A stretch of 30,897 bases of DNA from Myxococcales bacterium UBA1203 (GTDB lineage Bacteria > Myxococcota > Myxococcia > Myxococcales > UBA5297), in assembly GCA_002309695.1 (NCBI GenBank), contig DBXV01000024.1:32636-63532 (forward strand). Reading direction: 5' to 3'. Made by a program: the position numbers and the translations under genes. Positions 1 to 7,937 of this stretch are shown here, piece after piece (within the stretch, counting starts at the first letter, position 1; every line of letters starts with the position of its first letter). The notes under the pieces are model-generated. The model was given only the letters and a program-made list of their open reading frames with translations, did no database searches and was not told the origin of the DNA.

Positions 1-1115
1 GCGGCAGCCATGTTTTTCTGCCGCGTCTGTCGCTGTCGGCCGACGCCGAGCGGACTCTGAAATCACATGCTTTGGGCGCCGGGCGGCTCGTGCTGGGCCC
101 CGGATCGGACGTGGCAGTGCTGCCGTCGGGCGCGTTCGGCATCCGCAGCAGAACGGCGCGTGGGCCAGTGGCGGTGTTTGGGACCAGCGCCGATGCCATC
201 CATGAGGTGTGCAGCCTGGTGTGGGACCATTACGAAACGGGCGTGTCGTGCGCCCTCGATGTCGGCTGCCGCGACCTGACGCCCGGCGTGGGCGGCCTGA
301 TGACCGAAAAAACGGCCGAACTTCTGGCCGCAGATTCAGAGACGCGCTGTCTGTGCCTGGTGGCCCATGAGCCTGTTCCGGAAATTCGGGCGCACCTGCA
401 TGAGGTGTTGACGCGCACGGGCAAGCCCTCGGTCGTTCGCTATCTGGGGACGTCGGAGCAGACGTCGGAAATGCGGGACGGCGTCCTGTATGCGGCCGGA
501 CTGGATGAGGCGGCGCAGGCGGCAGCGCTTCTGGCGGCGGGCAAGCCGCTGGAGTTCCGAAAGCAGTGCGCCAAGTGCGAGGTCTGCTTCAAAGCGGTCA
601 AACTGCGCGAGGGGAAGGCGCTGCCGAAGCGGCTGGCGGCATTTTTCAGCGCTGGCGATTTGGCGCTGGAGACGGCCGCGTTTCTGAGAGCCGGCGGGAT
701 GCACGTCACCATGCCGGTGGTCCCCGCGTCACCCGGACTGCTCCATGCCATGCCTGGCCATCTGGTTGTGGACATGGGCGTCGGGACGGATTGGCCGCCG
801 GACCCGGCTGCCGATGTGGAGCGGAAGAGCGCGATGCTGCGCACGGCTGCGGCGGATGCCTCAGTGGGTGCCCTGATGTTCGACGTCATTTTGGGCGACG
901 GCGTTCACGCGGACCCGGCGCCGGTGCTCCTTGAGGCTGTCCGGCAGGGACTGGCCGGGCGGCAGAGCGGCGACATCGTGGTCATGGCGTCCATCACGGG
1001 GACGAAGGACGACCCGCAGGATTTTGCCCGTTCCAAGGCGCTGCTGAAGGCGGGCGGGGTGGTCGTGGTTCCCACGGCAGCGAAGGGCGCGCGAATCGTC
1101 AGTGAATTGTTCTGA
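1..1115 (+). CDS. fdrA: FdrA-like protein (succinyl-CoA synthetase alpha-like), 5' end missing
   Basis: The reading frame is open from base 3 with no stop, so the gene starts upstream of the window; an internal TTG at 72 is an unlikely start. About 370 C-terminal residues are present, against roughly 550 for E. coli FdrA. The middle part carries a glycine-rich segment (VGCRDLTPGVGG) like the CoA-ligase fold. The C-terminal part (VILGDGVHADPAP, then VMASITGTKDDPQ) matches the FdrA C-terminal domain closely. In known systems FdrA works with DUF1116 and DUF2877 proteins in oxamate/carbamoyl transfer linked to allantoin breakdown. Those partners would have to lie upstream, outside the window; none is seen here. 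The family assignment is firm, the pathway is inference. The next gene follows after 59 bases on the same strand. Confidence 0.78.
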   Translation, partial: GSHVFLPRLSLSADAERTLKSHALGAGRLVLGPGSDVAVLPSGAFGIRSRTARGPVAVFGTSADAIHEVCSLVWDHYETGVSCALDVGCRDLTPGVGGLMTEKTAELLAADSETRCLCLVAHEPVPEIRAHLHEVLTRTGKPSVVRYLGTSEQTSEMRDGVLYAAGLDEAAQAAALLAAGKPLEFRKQCAKCEVCFKAVKLREGKALPKRLAAFFSAGDLALETAAFLRAGGMHVTMPVVPASPGLLHAMPGHLVVDMGVGTDWPPDPAADVERKSAMLRTAAADASVGALMFDVILGDGVHADPAPVLLEAVRQGLAGRQSGDIVVMASITGTKDDPQDFARSKALLKAGGVVVVPTAAKGARIVSELF

Positions 1116-1174
1116 GGACGAGGACCGCCGCGGCGCCGGAACCGGGGAAAGCGGGATTCAGGAAGGCGAATGAG

Positions 1175-1690
1175 ATGATTTTGGACACGCTGGACAGAGC
1201 GGATGAGCTGCTGCGGGGCATTTCACCGGAGTTCGCGGCTGCCGCGGATTGGCTGAAGCAGAATGCCGGGAAGCTGGAGACACTGCCGCCGGGGCGCATT
1301 GAGGTTCAGCCCGCCAGAAGTCCCTCAGACGCGCTGCCCGACGTCTATGTGAACGTCGAGGACACCACGCTTCGCGAGGCAGATGAAGCGCTGTTCGAGC
1401 GGCATCGGAAATACGCGGACATTCAGGTGGTCATCAGCGGCCCGGAGGCATTTGAAGTCTCGTTGGAGGCGCTTCTGCCCGAGGTTCCCTATGACGAGCC
1501 GCGGGATATCGAATTTTTCGCAGGGAGTGCCGCGCTCCGTGGATGCCTGATGCCCGGACAATTCGTCGTTTACCTGCCCGGCGAGGCGCACAAACCGGCC
1601 CTCCGCACCGTCCCCGGCGCTCCCGCCTCCATCCGCAAGGCTGTGGTGAAGGTCAGGTGCCTGCCGCCCCGCGATTCGCGGCCTCTCTGA
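1175..1690 (+). CDS. YhcH/YjgK/YiaL family protein (DUF386)
   Basis: This 171-residue protein has the full length and the signature of the YhcH/EbgC-beta family: EALFERHRKYADIQVVISG in the middle, then PGQFVVYLPGEAHKPAL, with conserved His, Glu and Lys residues in a cupin-like barrel thought to bind a metal. Family members are associated with sugar and sialic-acid metabolism, often as accessory or anomerase-like proteins; the exact reaction is not settled. The ATG at 1175 is preceded by AGGAAGG. The gene may share a transcript with the FdrA-like gene. Its last 38 bases overlap the 3' end of the convergent glycosyltransferase gene, so the final residues of both proteins use the same DNA. Confidence 0.85.
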   Translation: MILDTLDRADELLRGISPEFAAAADWLKQNAGKLETLPPGRIEVQPARSPSDALPDVYVNVEDTTLREADEALFERHRKYADIQVVISGPEAFEVSLEALLPEVPYDEPRDIEFFAGSAALRGCLMPGQFVVYLPGEAHKPALRTVPGAPASIRKAVVKVRCLPPRDSRPL

Positions 1691-2912
1691 CGGTCTTCCA
1701 GAAGAAGGCGGTCGCTGCGTCACGGGAATGGCGCTCCACTGCGGCCTCGCGGGCATGAATGCCGCACCGGCGAAGCAGGTCTCTGTCGAGGTAAAGCCGC
1801 TCCAGCGCATCCGCCAGGGCAGCAGAGTCGTCCGGCGGCACGCAGAGGCCGCAGTCCTCTTTGCGAACGATTTCCTCCAGCTCGCTCCCTTCGTCGAAGC
1901 AGGTGACGATGGCCTGACCGGCGGCAAGGATGCTCCACGTCTTGCTGGGGAAGCCGTTCCCCGACGTGCCTTTCCTGCCGATGACGAGGCCCACATCGCC
2001 CAGCGAATAGACCTGCGCGGCATTTTCCAGAGGCTCCAGCGGGAAAATCTGCACGTTGGGAAGCGCGGCCTCGGCAATGTAGCTGCGGACGGCCTTTTCC
2101 CTGACGCCGCCACCGAAGATGACGACGCGGAAGTCCGGGTACTTTTGGAGGGCGCGGGCCGCATCCACGAGGATTTCCACGTTCTGAGGCAGACCGAGTG
2201 TGCCGCAGTAGGTGACGTAGAAGGCGTTTCGGTCGAGGCCGTATTTGTCGAAGAGGAAATTCTCCTCCCTGGGCACGGGATGCACCTGTTCCACGTCAAT
2301 CCAGTTGTGCAGGAGGCTCACCCGGTCGGCGGCCTTGCCGAATTCCTCCACCTGCCGCCGCACGAAATCCCGCGAGATGGTGATGACGTGGCTGCTCAGG
2401 CGCGAGGTGAAGCGCTCCATCCCCCTCGCCACGGCGTAGAGCGCCTTCGACTTGAGCGAGCTCTGAAACAGCCGCGTGGAGTGAATCGAGTTGGAGACGA
2501 TGTCCTGCTCCCAATAGACCACGGGGATGCGGGTGAGTTTTCCGGCGATGGCTGTGAGCGGCCCCAGAAACACGGGCATCGAGTGGCTGATGAGGGCGTC
2601 CGCGTCTTTTTCGGAGAGGGCGCGGGCCATCATCCGGATGCTCAAATCGCCCATGCGCAGCGCCCGAACGGCAAAGCCGCCCTCGCCGAAGCGGCTTCTG
2701 ACCCGGTGAATCTGCACCTTCCCGCTGAACTGCACCTCGTCGAGCCTGCTTTCGCATTCCCGCTTCACCTCGTCGGAGACGCGCTCGGGAAAGGGCACGA
2801 TGAGCACGACCTCGTCGCCGGATTTGGCTGCGTCCTCGACCAGATCCATGGCCAGGTGGTTCCCGCCGGAAATTTCAGGGATGTAGCTCGGGCGAATCAT
2901 GACGAACTTCAT
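1653..2912 (-). CDS. GT4-family glycosyltransferase (WbuB-like)
   Basis: This 419-residue protein has a two-Rossmann GT-B layout. The N-terminal half opens with MKFVMIRPSYIPEISGGNH, typical of GT4 enzymes that use a glycine-rich loop. The C-terminal half contains LPQNVEILVDAARAL, FGGGVREK and the donor-site segment GFPSKTWSILAAGQAIV. It probably moves a sugar from a nucleotide donor onto a lipid-linked glycan at the cytoplasmic face of the membrane. The start ATG overlaps the stop of the dehydrogenase gene by four bases (ATGA), so translation is probably coupled. It is the last gene of the minus-strand operon, and no terminator is visible after it because it runs into the YhcH-family gene. 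Donor and acceptor cannot be read from the sequence. Confidence 0.88.
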   Translation of the reverse strand: MKFVMIRPSYIPEISGGNHLAMDLVEDAAKSGDEVVLIVPFPERVSDEVKRECESRLDEVQFSGKVQIHRVRSRFGEGGFAVRALRMGDLSIRMMARALSEKDADALISHSMPVFLGPLTAIAGKLTRIPVVYWEQDIVSNSIHSTRLFQSSLKSKALYAVARGMERFTSRLSSHVITISRDFVRRQVEEFGKAADRVSLLHNWIDVEQVHPVPREENFLFDKYGLDRNAFYVTYCGTLGLPQNVEILVDAARALQKYPDFRVVIFGGGVREKAVRSYIAEAALPNVQIFPLEPLENAAQVYSLGDVGLVIGRKGTSGNGFPSKTWSILAAGQAIVTCFDEGSELEEIVRKEDCGLCVPPDDSAALADALERLYLDRDLLRRCGIHAREAAVERHSRDAATAFFWKTVREAANRGAAGT

Positions 2913-3892
2913 GGCGGGGACTCCTTGCCGGGGCGGCTCTCTGCGAAGAGACGCAGATTGTCCCGGATGAGGCGGAAGAGCCGGTCGTGGTTCTTTCGGG
3001 AGATGAAGGAGATGTGGGGCGTGACGATGACGTTTTCCATCGCCCAGAGCGGCGAGTCGGCGGGGAGCGGTTCCTTCTCGAACACGTCCAGGGCAGCGCC
3101 GCCCAGAAGTCCCGATTGAAGGGCACCGGAGAGCGCCTGCTCGTCCAGAATCGCCCCGCGCGCCGCATTGATGAGCAGAGCCCCGGGCTTCACGCGGGCA
3201 AGGCGCCGGGCGTCCATCAGGTGATGCGTCTCATCTGTCAGCGGGAGGGCGAGGAAGATGAGGTCAGAGGCGGCGAGGACGGCGTCCAGCTCATTCATCG
3301 ACGCCCACTGATCGGCAGGTGCGCCGCCCTGAGGCTGCCCCGTGCGGTTCACGCCGATGACGGTGACATCAAAGGCTTTGAGCCGCCCGGCGATGCGCCG
3401 CCCCACGTTGCCCATGCCCAGAATGCAGGCGGTCATTCCGCTGAGCTCGCCGATGTCCCGGATTTTTTCCCAGCGCCTCTCCCGCTGCTGATCGTGAAAG
3501 CGGCGGGCCTCTTTGAGGAGTTCGAGCGCCGTCATCAGCGCCCACTCGGCCATGGGAGTGGCGTAGGCGTCGCCCACATTGGAAAGCCGGATGCCCTTCT
3601 CGCGGATGTAGTCCAGCGGCACCCTGTCCAGCCCGGCGCTGGTCAGCTGAATGAAGCGGAGGGCCTCAAAGCGGCGGATGTCGTTGTGGAGAAAGAGCCC
3701 GTTGCAGACCACAGCCTCGAAGGACGCGAGGGCCGCTCCTTCGATTTTTGCCGTGTCGCAGAGGTCGCCGTCGATGGTCTGCCGCTCGTCCTGGAGGAAG
3801 ACCGCCTGAAAGCCGAGCGCCTCCAGCTCGCGGATTTCTTCGGGCGTGTAAGCAAAGGCACCGGTGAGAAGCAGGGGAATGGGGCGGCTCAT
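2909..3892 (-). CDS. D-isomer-specific 2-hydroxyacid dehydrogenase
   Basis: This 327-residue protein has the normal length and order of the family. A split substrate-binding domain surrounds a Rossmann domain with ILGMGNVGRRIA as the dinucleotide-binding loop. The catalytic triad is visible: Arg245 in NAARGAILDE, a Glu in the FEKEPLP segment, and His293 in TPHIS. It should reduce a 2-keto acid to a D-2-hydroxy acid with NAD(P)H, or run the reverse reaction. A GGAGA ribosome-binding site lies eight bases before the ATG. It sits between the aldolase and the GT4 gene of a glycan operon, which suggests it makes or recycles a hydroxy-acid precursor or substituent; that role is inferred from position only. 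The substrate cannot be told from the sequence. Confidence 0.9.
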   Translation of the reverse strand: MSRPIPLLLTGAFAYTPEEIRELEALGFQAVFLQDERQTIDGDLCDTAKIEGAALASFEAVVCNGLFLHNDIRRFEALRFIQLTSAGLDRVPLDYIREKGIRLSNVGDAYATPMAEWALMTALELLKEARRFHDQQRERRWEKIRDIGELSGMTACILGMGNVGRRIAGRLKAFDVTVIGVNRTGQPQGGAPADQWASMNELDAVLAASDLIFLALPLTDETHHLMDARRLARVKPGALLINAARGAILDEQALSGALQSGLLGGAALDVFEKEPLPADSPLWAMENVIVTPHISFISRKNHDRLFRLIRDNLRLFAESRPGKESPP

Positions 3893-3934
3893 GGTGTGCT
3901 CTCCGGGGCGCTGGCGGCAGCAGGATGCCTCACG

Positions 3935-4774
3935 TCAGGAATGGCGCTTCTTCTCGGCCAGCTGGCGGGCAATCACGCCCACCTTCTCGATGACGGCGGC
4001 TCGATTGGCCCGGAAGAACTCAGGGGACTCGTTGGCGAGCTTTGCTTCGAGCCTGCGCAGCTCATCCACCCTTTGCCGAAACATGACGGGAAGCCCGGCG
4101 GATAGGTCTTCGGTCTCCACGTTCAAAAAGCTCCGGGAGAGAATGACCATGCTGGAGCCCAGGCGGACGTGCTCAGCGAGAATCATCTCCGGCGGCAGAA
4201 AGCCCTGACCCAGCCGGGCGATGCCGCCGAAGCCAAAGGGAATTCCGTGCCGCCGCGCCCTGTCCGCCAGCTCATCGACCATGCCGTTGGCCAGGGGCTC
4301 GAACATGAAGTTCATGCCGTAGGAGAGGTGGAGGTCGTTCAGACCGATGTGAACGGCGTCGATGCCCGGCAGGCTGAGGATGCGGTCTGCGTCCTCGAAG
4401 GCTTCCTTCGTCTCCAGAAGCGGAACGACAGCCGCCCGGCCGCCGACGCAGCGAATGAAGAACGCCACCTCGTCCGGCGTCCTGAACATGGGCAGCATCA
4501 GCACCTGCGCCCCGGCGGCGATGGCCTCGTTCACCTGCGCTTCCGTGCCCTCGAAGACGGGGTCAGTCCGCACCAGAAGCCGCGAGTCCTTCATATGTGG
4601 AGCGAGAAGGCGGATGTCGCTCATGGTGTGGCGGGACTTCACGGAGTCCACGTGGCCCTGCCGCTCGGCTTTTCCCCGCTGCTCTAGGTCCACAAAAATC
4701 CAGTCCACACCGGCATCCTGAGCTGCCAGCGCCACGTCCGTCCGATTGGTGATGTAGAGAAGTTTCAGCGGCAT
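3935..4774 (-). CDS. HpcH/HpaI aldolase/citrate lyase family protein
   Basis: The chosen ATG at 4774 gives 279 residues beginning MPLKLLYITNRTDVA. It has a GAGG ribosome-binding site and lies 10 bases after the sugar transferase stop. An ATG 45 bases upstream would add a tail overlapping that gene and is less likely. The TIM-barrel of this family is recognisable: WIFVDLEQ near the N-terminus, LLVRTDP with the substrate-binding Arg, VPLLETKEAFE with a metal-ligand Glu and HIGLNDLHLS with a metal-ligand Asp. Typical members cleave or form a carbon-carbon bond between pyruvate and an aldehyde. In the first motif a Gln follows the Glu where HpaI has its catalytic His, so this is a distinct subgroup whose substrate is unknown. 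It lies 42 bases before the dehydrogenase gene. Confidence 0.82.
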   Translation of the reverse strand: MPLKLLYITNRTDVALAAQDAGVDWIFVDLEQRGKAERQGHVDSVKSRHTMSDIRLLAPHMKDSRLLVRTDPVFEGTEAQVNEAIAAGAQVLMLPMFRTPDEVAFFIRCVGGRAAVVPLLETKEAFEDADRILSLPGIDAVHIGLNDLHLSYGMNFMFEPLANGMVDELADRARRHGIPFGFGGIARLGQGFLPPEMILAEHVRLGSSMVILSRSFLNVETEDLSAGLPVMFRQRVDELRRLEAKLANESPEFFRANRAAVIEKVGVIARQLAEKKRHS

Positions 4775-4784
4775 GGCGTGCGCC

Positions 4785-5534
4785 TCAGACAGCGGCAGCG
4801 GAAGCATCAGACGCTGCATTCGGGGATGCGTTCTGGACGGTCTGCTCGACGTTCAGATTGTCCTGGCGGCGCAGCACCTGAAGGATGGTCGTGAGGAAAA
4901 TCTGCGCATCCAGGGCAAAGCCCATGTGATCGACGTAATAGACGTCGTACTGGAGGCGCCGGTGCCACTCCACGTCCTTGCGGCCATGGATCTGCGCCCA
5001 GCCCGTGAGCCCGGGGCGGACATCAAAGCGGCGGCGCTCCTCGGGGCTGTATTGGTCGAGGGGCCAGGGATGGTGGGGCAGGACGGGGCGCGGGCCGATG
5101 ATGGACATGTCGCCCTTCAGGATGTTCACCAGCTGCGGCAGCTCGTCGATGCTGGTGGCGCGGATGAAACGGCCGACCTTAGTGACGCGCGGGTCGTTCT
5201 TCCGCTCATAGACGCCGCCCTTTTCGGCCCCGAGGAACATGGAGCGGAATTTCAGGAAGACGAACTCGCGCCCGCCCTTTCCCAGCCGCGTCGCGCGGTA
5301 GATGACGGGCCCTTCCGATTCCAGGCGTATCAGGGCCGCCGTGACGCCCATGAGCGGCGCCAGAACGAGGAGGCCGCCTGCTGCACCGGCGATGTCAAAG
5401 GCCCGCTTGGCCTTTGGGTAAACGTCGAACTCTTCCGCCAGTTCTGCCGCTTTCGCTGCCAGAGGACGCGCCGCTGCTGCCGCCCTGCTGAGGATTTCCA
5501 GCATGTCTGCCTCGCTCGCTTTGCCGCGCTCCAT
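4785..5534 (-). CDS. Undecaprenyl-phosphate sugar-phosphate transferase (bacterial sugar transferase family)
   Basis: This 249-residue protein is the short, PglC/WcaJ-C-terminal type. Residues about 40-70 (KAKRAFDIAGAAGG and the hydrophobic stretch after it) form the single re-entrant membrane segment. Signature motifs follow: FLKFRSM, then SIDELPQLVNILKGDMS with the catalytic Asp-Glu pair, SIIGPRP, and RPGLTGWAQIHGR. It transfers a sugar-1-phosphate from a nucleotide sugar to polyprenyl phosphate, the first membrane step of O-antigen, capsule or exopolysaccharide synthesis. It lacks the N-terminal four-helix domain of WcaJ. The ATG at 5534 has only a weak GGA before it. It is the first gene of the operon running down to 1653, so this operon probably builds a lipid-linked glycan. 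Confidence 0.92.
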   Translation of the reverse strand: MERGKASEADMLEILSRAAAAARPLAAKAAELAEEFDVYPKAKRAFDIAGAAGGLLVLAPLMGVTAALIRLESEGPVIYRATRLGKGGREFVFLKFRSMFLGAEKGGVYERKNDPRVTKVGRFIRATSIDELPQLVNILKGDMSIIGPRPVLPHHPWPLDQYSPEERRRFDVRPGLTGWAQIHGRKDVEWHRRLQYDVYYVDHMGFALDAQIFLTTILQVLRRQDNLNVEQTVQNASPNAASDASAAAV

Positions 5535-5576
5535 GAATTCCGGGCGCGCTGTCGGAGGGGATTTCCCACCTCCACA

Positions 5577-5612
5577 AACAAAAACAGCCGACGACGCGGG
5601 GTGCCGGCTGCT
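5577..5612 (-). terminator. Rho-independent terminator after the 189-residue unknown gene
   Basis: On the minus strand CAGCCG and CGGCTG (5605-5610 and 5585-5590) form a six-pair stem closed by a 14-base loop and followed by TTTTTGTTT. It lies just past the stop of the gene at 5654-6223 and before the sugar transferase start, so it separates the two transcripts. Confidence 0.6.
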
Positions 5613-5653
5613 TTGGAAATTTGCTGAATTTGTTTTGCCTGTGCCCTGAGGGG

Positions 5654-6223
5654 CTAGCCGACGGACTTGTCCGTCTTGTCGTATTTCTCGGCCAGAGCCT
5701 GGAACTCGGGCCAGGGGTCGTTTCCCGAGCGGACCAGAATCTCGGTGGCGCGCCAGTAGGCGGCTTTGGCCTTGGACAGCCGCTGCAAATCGTCATTGGC
5801 GATGGTCAGCACCTGCTGGATAGCGGCGTTGTCCAGATCGGCGAAAGGCTCCACCTCTTCCAGCGCCAGCAGAGGTTCGTTCTTTTCGCAGAGGACAGCG
5901 CCCAGCGTCGCGGAGACATCCGGCATGTCCTCACCCGAGAGATCCAGCGCCCGGCGCGCCAGCCGCTCGGCCCGGTTGAGCTGCTTGATGCGCCGCGCCA
6001 GCTCTGCGCGCTCACCCAGAACGGCCGGATCCGTGATGGCGTCGTCCTCGGCCTTGAGGCGGCTCTCAATCATGCTTTCGAGAATGGGCCGAAGCGCGGC
6101 GGGCGCCCCCATGCCGCCCGGCCGGATAAATCCTGCGTGCGGAGTCCATCGGTACTCCACCCCCTTGTAGGTGAGCTTGATGACGTTCTGGTTCTGCGGA
6201 CTCACGATGGCGGCCTTTCTCAT
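5654..6223 (-). CDS. Hypothetical protein, TPR-like helical C-terminus
   Basis: I do not recognise this 189-residue protein. The first 45 residues are mixed and may form a small beta domain (VIKLTYKGVEYRWTPHAG). From about residue 60 it is Leu/Ala/Glu-rich and helical: alternating segments such as AERLARRALDLSGEDM, LGAVLCEKNEPLLALEE and AKAAYWRATEILVRSG have the spacing of tetratricopeptide-like helix pairs. No signal peptide or membrane segment is present, so it is probably cytoplasmic. It has its own terminator and is divergent from the UDP-glucose pyrophosphorylase gene across a 292-base spacer in which I see no clear site. The neighbours suggest a link with polysaccharide genes but give no function. 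Confidence 0.7.
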   Translation of the reverse strand: MRKAAIVSPQNQNVIKLTYKGVEYRWTPHAGFIRPGGMGAPAALRPILESMIESRLKAEDDAITDPAVLGERAELARRIKQLNRAERLARRALDLSGEDMPDVSATLGAVLCEKNEPLLALEEVEPFADLDNAAIQQVLTIANDDLQRLSKAKAAYWRATEILVRSGNDPWPEFQALAEKYDKTDKSVG

Positions 6224-6515
6224 CGCGCTTCGTGCCGGCAGGCAGCGGGCGCTGGCGGGAGGGGGCGCCTGTTAGCAGAGCTTTCTTGCTTGTAAAGGCG
6301 ACGACCGATTTCCGTTTCGGCGCTCCGTTTCATTCGTGGAAAGCGCCTTTGCGCGGGCCGAAACCAGCGGTGACACTTTCAGAACCGCGGCTTTCACGGG
6401 CTGACGCTTCTGCCCTACCATCCGGCGCTTTCCGTCCGGCTCCCGGACGCATTTCTACGCTCTCCTTCGCGCCGTCGGCCGGCGTCCGGAGAGCCTTCTC
6501 CCGGAGGACACGACC

Positions 6516-7937
6516 ATGCAGACGAATGCCGCAAACTTTGAAGAGACCAGGAAACTCATCCGCGCGCGCATGGAGGGCCGCGGCATTCATCCGGAGGCCA
6601 TTGAGGCGTTTCTGCGCAGAGCATCGCGCGTGAACGAGGGGTTCAGCGGCCGGATTCCCTGGAGTGAAATCGACCGGGCTGAGGCGGGCGATCTGGCGCG
6701 GTTCGAGGACCTGAAAGCGGAAGCGACGCCCGGGGATCTGGCCAGGCTGGTGGTGGTGAAGCTGAACGGCGGGCTGGGAACCTCGATGGGGCTGTCCAAG
6801 GCCAAGACGCTGCTGCCCGTGAAGAAGGGCGAGACGTTCCTGTCCATCATTCGCCGTCAGACCGAGTGCCTGCGCCGGAACTTCCATGCGCCGGTGCCGC
6901 TCGTGTTCATGAGTTCGGTGGCGACGCAGGACGACACGCTGGCCGCTCCCGGCATCGCGGACATCAACGCCGGCATTCCCGGACACATCCCGCCGTCGTT
7001 TCTTCAGAGCTGGGTGCCGCGCCTCCGCAGAGACAATCTGGCGCCGCTGACCGCGGATGACGAGGAGGCCTGCTGGTGTCCGCCGGGCCACGGCGACATT
7101 TTCATGTCCCTCAGGACCACGGGCATTCTCGACGCGCTGCTGGATGCGGGCATCGAGGCCGCCTTCATTTCCAACGGCGACAACCTCGGCGCTTCCTTCG
7201 ACGGGCGCATTCTCCGGTGGTTTTTGGACGAGCGTCTGGATTTCGCCATGGAGGTGACGCCCAAGACGAAGGCGGACCTCAAGGGCGGCGCGCTCTTCCG
7301 TTCCCGTCCTGCCGCAGGCGAGAGCCGCCTGGGCCTTCTGGAAATTGCGCAGGTGGAGTCCGGCCACGAGCAGGACTTCCAGGACCTGACGCGCTTCCCG
7401 CACTTCAACACGAACAACCTGTGGCTGAATTTGAAGTCGCTCAAAGCCAAGCTGGCTTCCGGCGGGCTGGACCTGCCCGTCATCGTCAACGGCAAGAACG
7501 TGGGCGGCACGGATGTGCTTCAGCTGGAGACGGCCATGGGCGCCGCGATTGGAAGTTTTGAGCGCACCAGAGGGCTGATTGTTCCGCGCACCCGCTTCGC
7601 ACCGGTGAAGACCAACGCTGACCTTTTGGTGCGCCGCAGTGACTGCTACCTGCTTCGCGAAGAGGACGGCGCCCTGGTGCGCGACCCCGCGAGGACGCTG
7701 GGCGAGCCGTCGGTAAAGCTGAGCGGCGACTACAAAAATCTGGGCGATTTCGACCGTCTGGTTCGGGCCGTTCCGTCGCTCGTCGGACTGCAGTCTCTGG
7801 AAGTCGAAGGACCGGTGGAGTTCGACGTGCCCGTGAAGCTCGTGGGCGATGTCCGCATCGTCAACACCAGCGGGAAGACCGTACCCATCAGCGCCGCCGG
7901 AAAATCCGTGATTCAGGACGAAGTGGTGACGCTGTGA
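6516..7937 (+). CDS. UTP--glucose-1-phosphate uridylyltransferase, UDPGP (eukaryotic-type) family
   Basis: This 473-residue protein has the length and motifs of the eukaryotic-type UDP-glucose pyrophosphorylases rather than the shorter bacterial GalU. The nucleotide-binding loop VVKLNGGLGTSMG is at residues 80-92. It is followed by PPGHGDIF, the ISNGDNLG segment and FNTNNLWLNL, and the protein ends in a C-terminal beta-helix-like part. It would make UDP-glucose from UTP and glucose-1-phosphate in the cytoplasm. The ATG has a strong GGAGGA site seven bases upstream. Its TGA overlaps the GTG start of the following glycosyltransferase, which suggests the UDP-glucose is used by enzymes made from the same transcript. 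An N-acetylhexosamine pyrophosphorylase of the same superfamily is the main alternative. Confidence 0.9.
   Translation: MQTNAANFEETRKLIRARMEGRGIHPEAIEAFLRRASRVNEGFSGRIPWSEIDRAEAGDLARFEDLKAEATPGDLARLVVVKLNGGLGTSMGLSKAKTLLPVKKGETFLSIIRRQTECLRRNFHAPVPLVFMSSVATQDDTLAAPGIADINAGIPGHIPPSFLQSWVPRLRRDNLAPLTADDEEACWCPPGHGDIFMSLRTTGILDALLDAGIEAAFISNGDNLGASFDGRILRWFLDERLDFAMEVTPKTKADLKGGALFRSRPAAGESRLGLLEIAQVESGHEQDFQDLTRFPHFNTNNLWLNLKSLKAKLASGGLDLPVIVNGKNVGGTDVLQLETAMGAAIGSFERTRGLIVPRTRFAPVKTNADLLVRRSDCYLLREEDGALVRDPARTLGEPSVKLSGDYKNLGDFDRLVRAVPSLVGLQSLEVEGPVEFDVPVKLVGDVRIVNTSGKTVPISAAGKSVIQDEVVTL

Noticed and set aside
1728..3119. Long plus-strand open frame of 463 codons
   Set aside because: It lies antisense to the GT4 and dehydrogenase genes, whose motifs are clear. 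The translated product has no recognisable domain and is an effect of high GC.
6224..6515. Possible regulatory site in the divergent spacer
   Set aside because: I saw no convincing promoter pair, palindrome or structured RNA apart from the ribosome-binding site of the gene at 6516.
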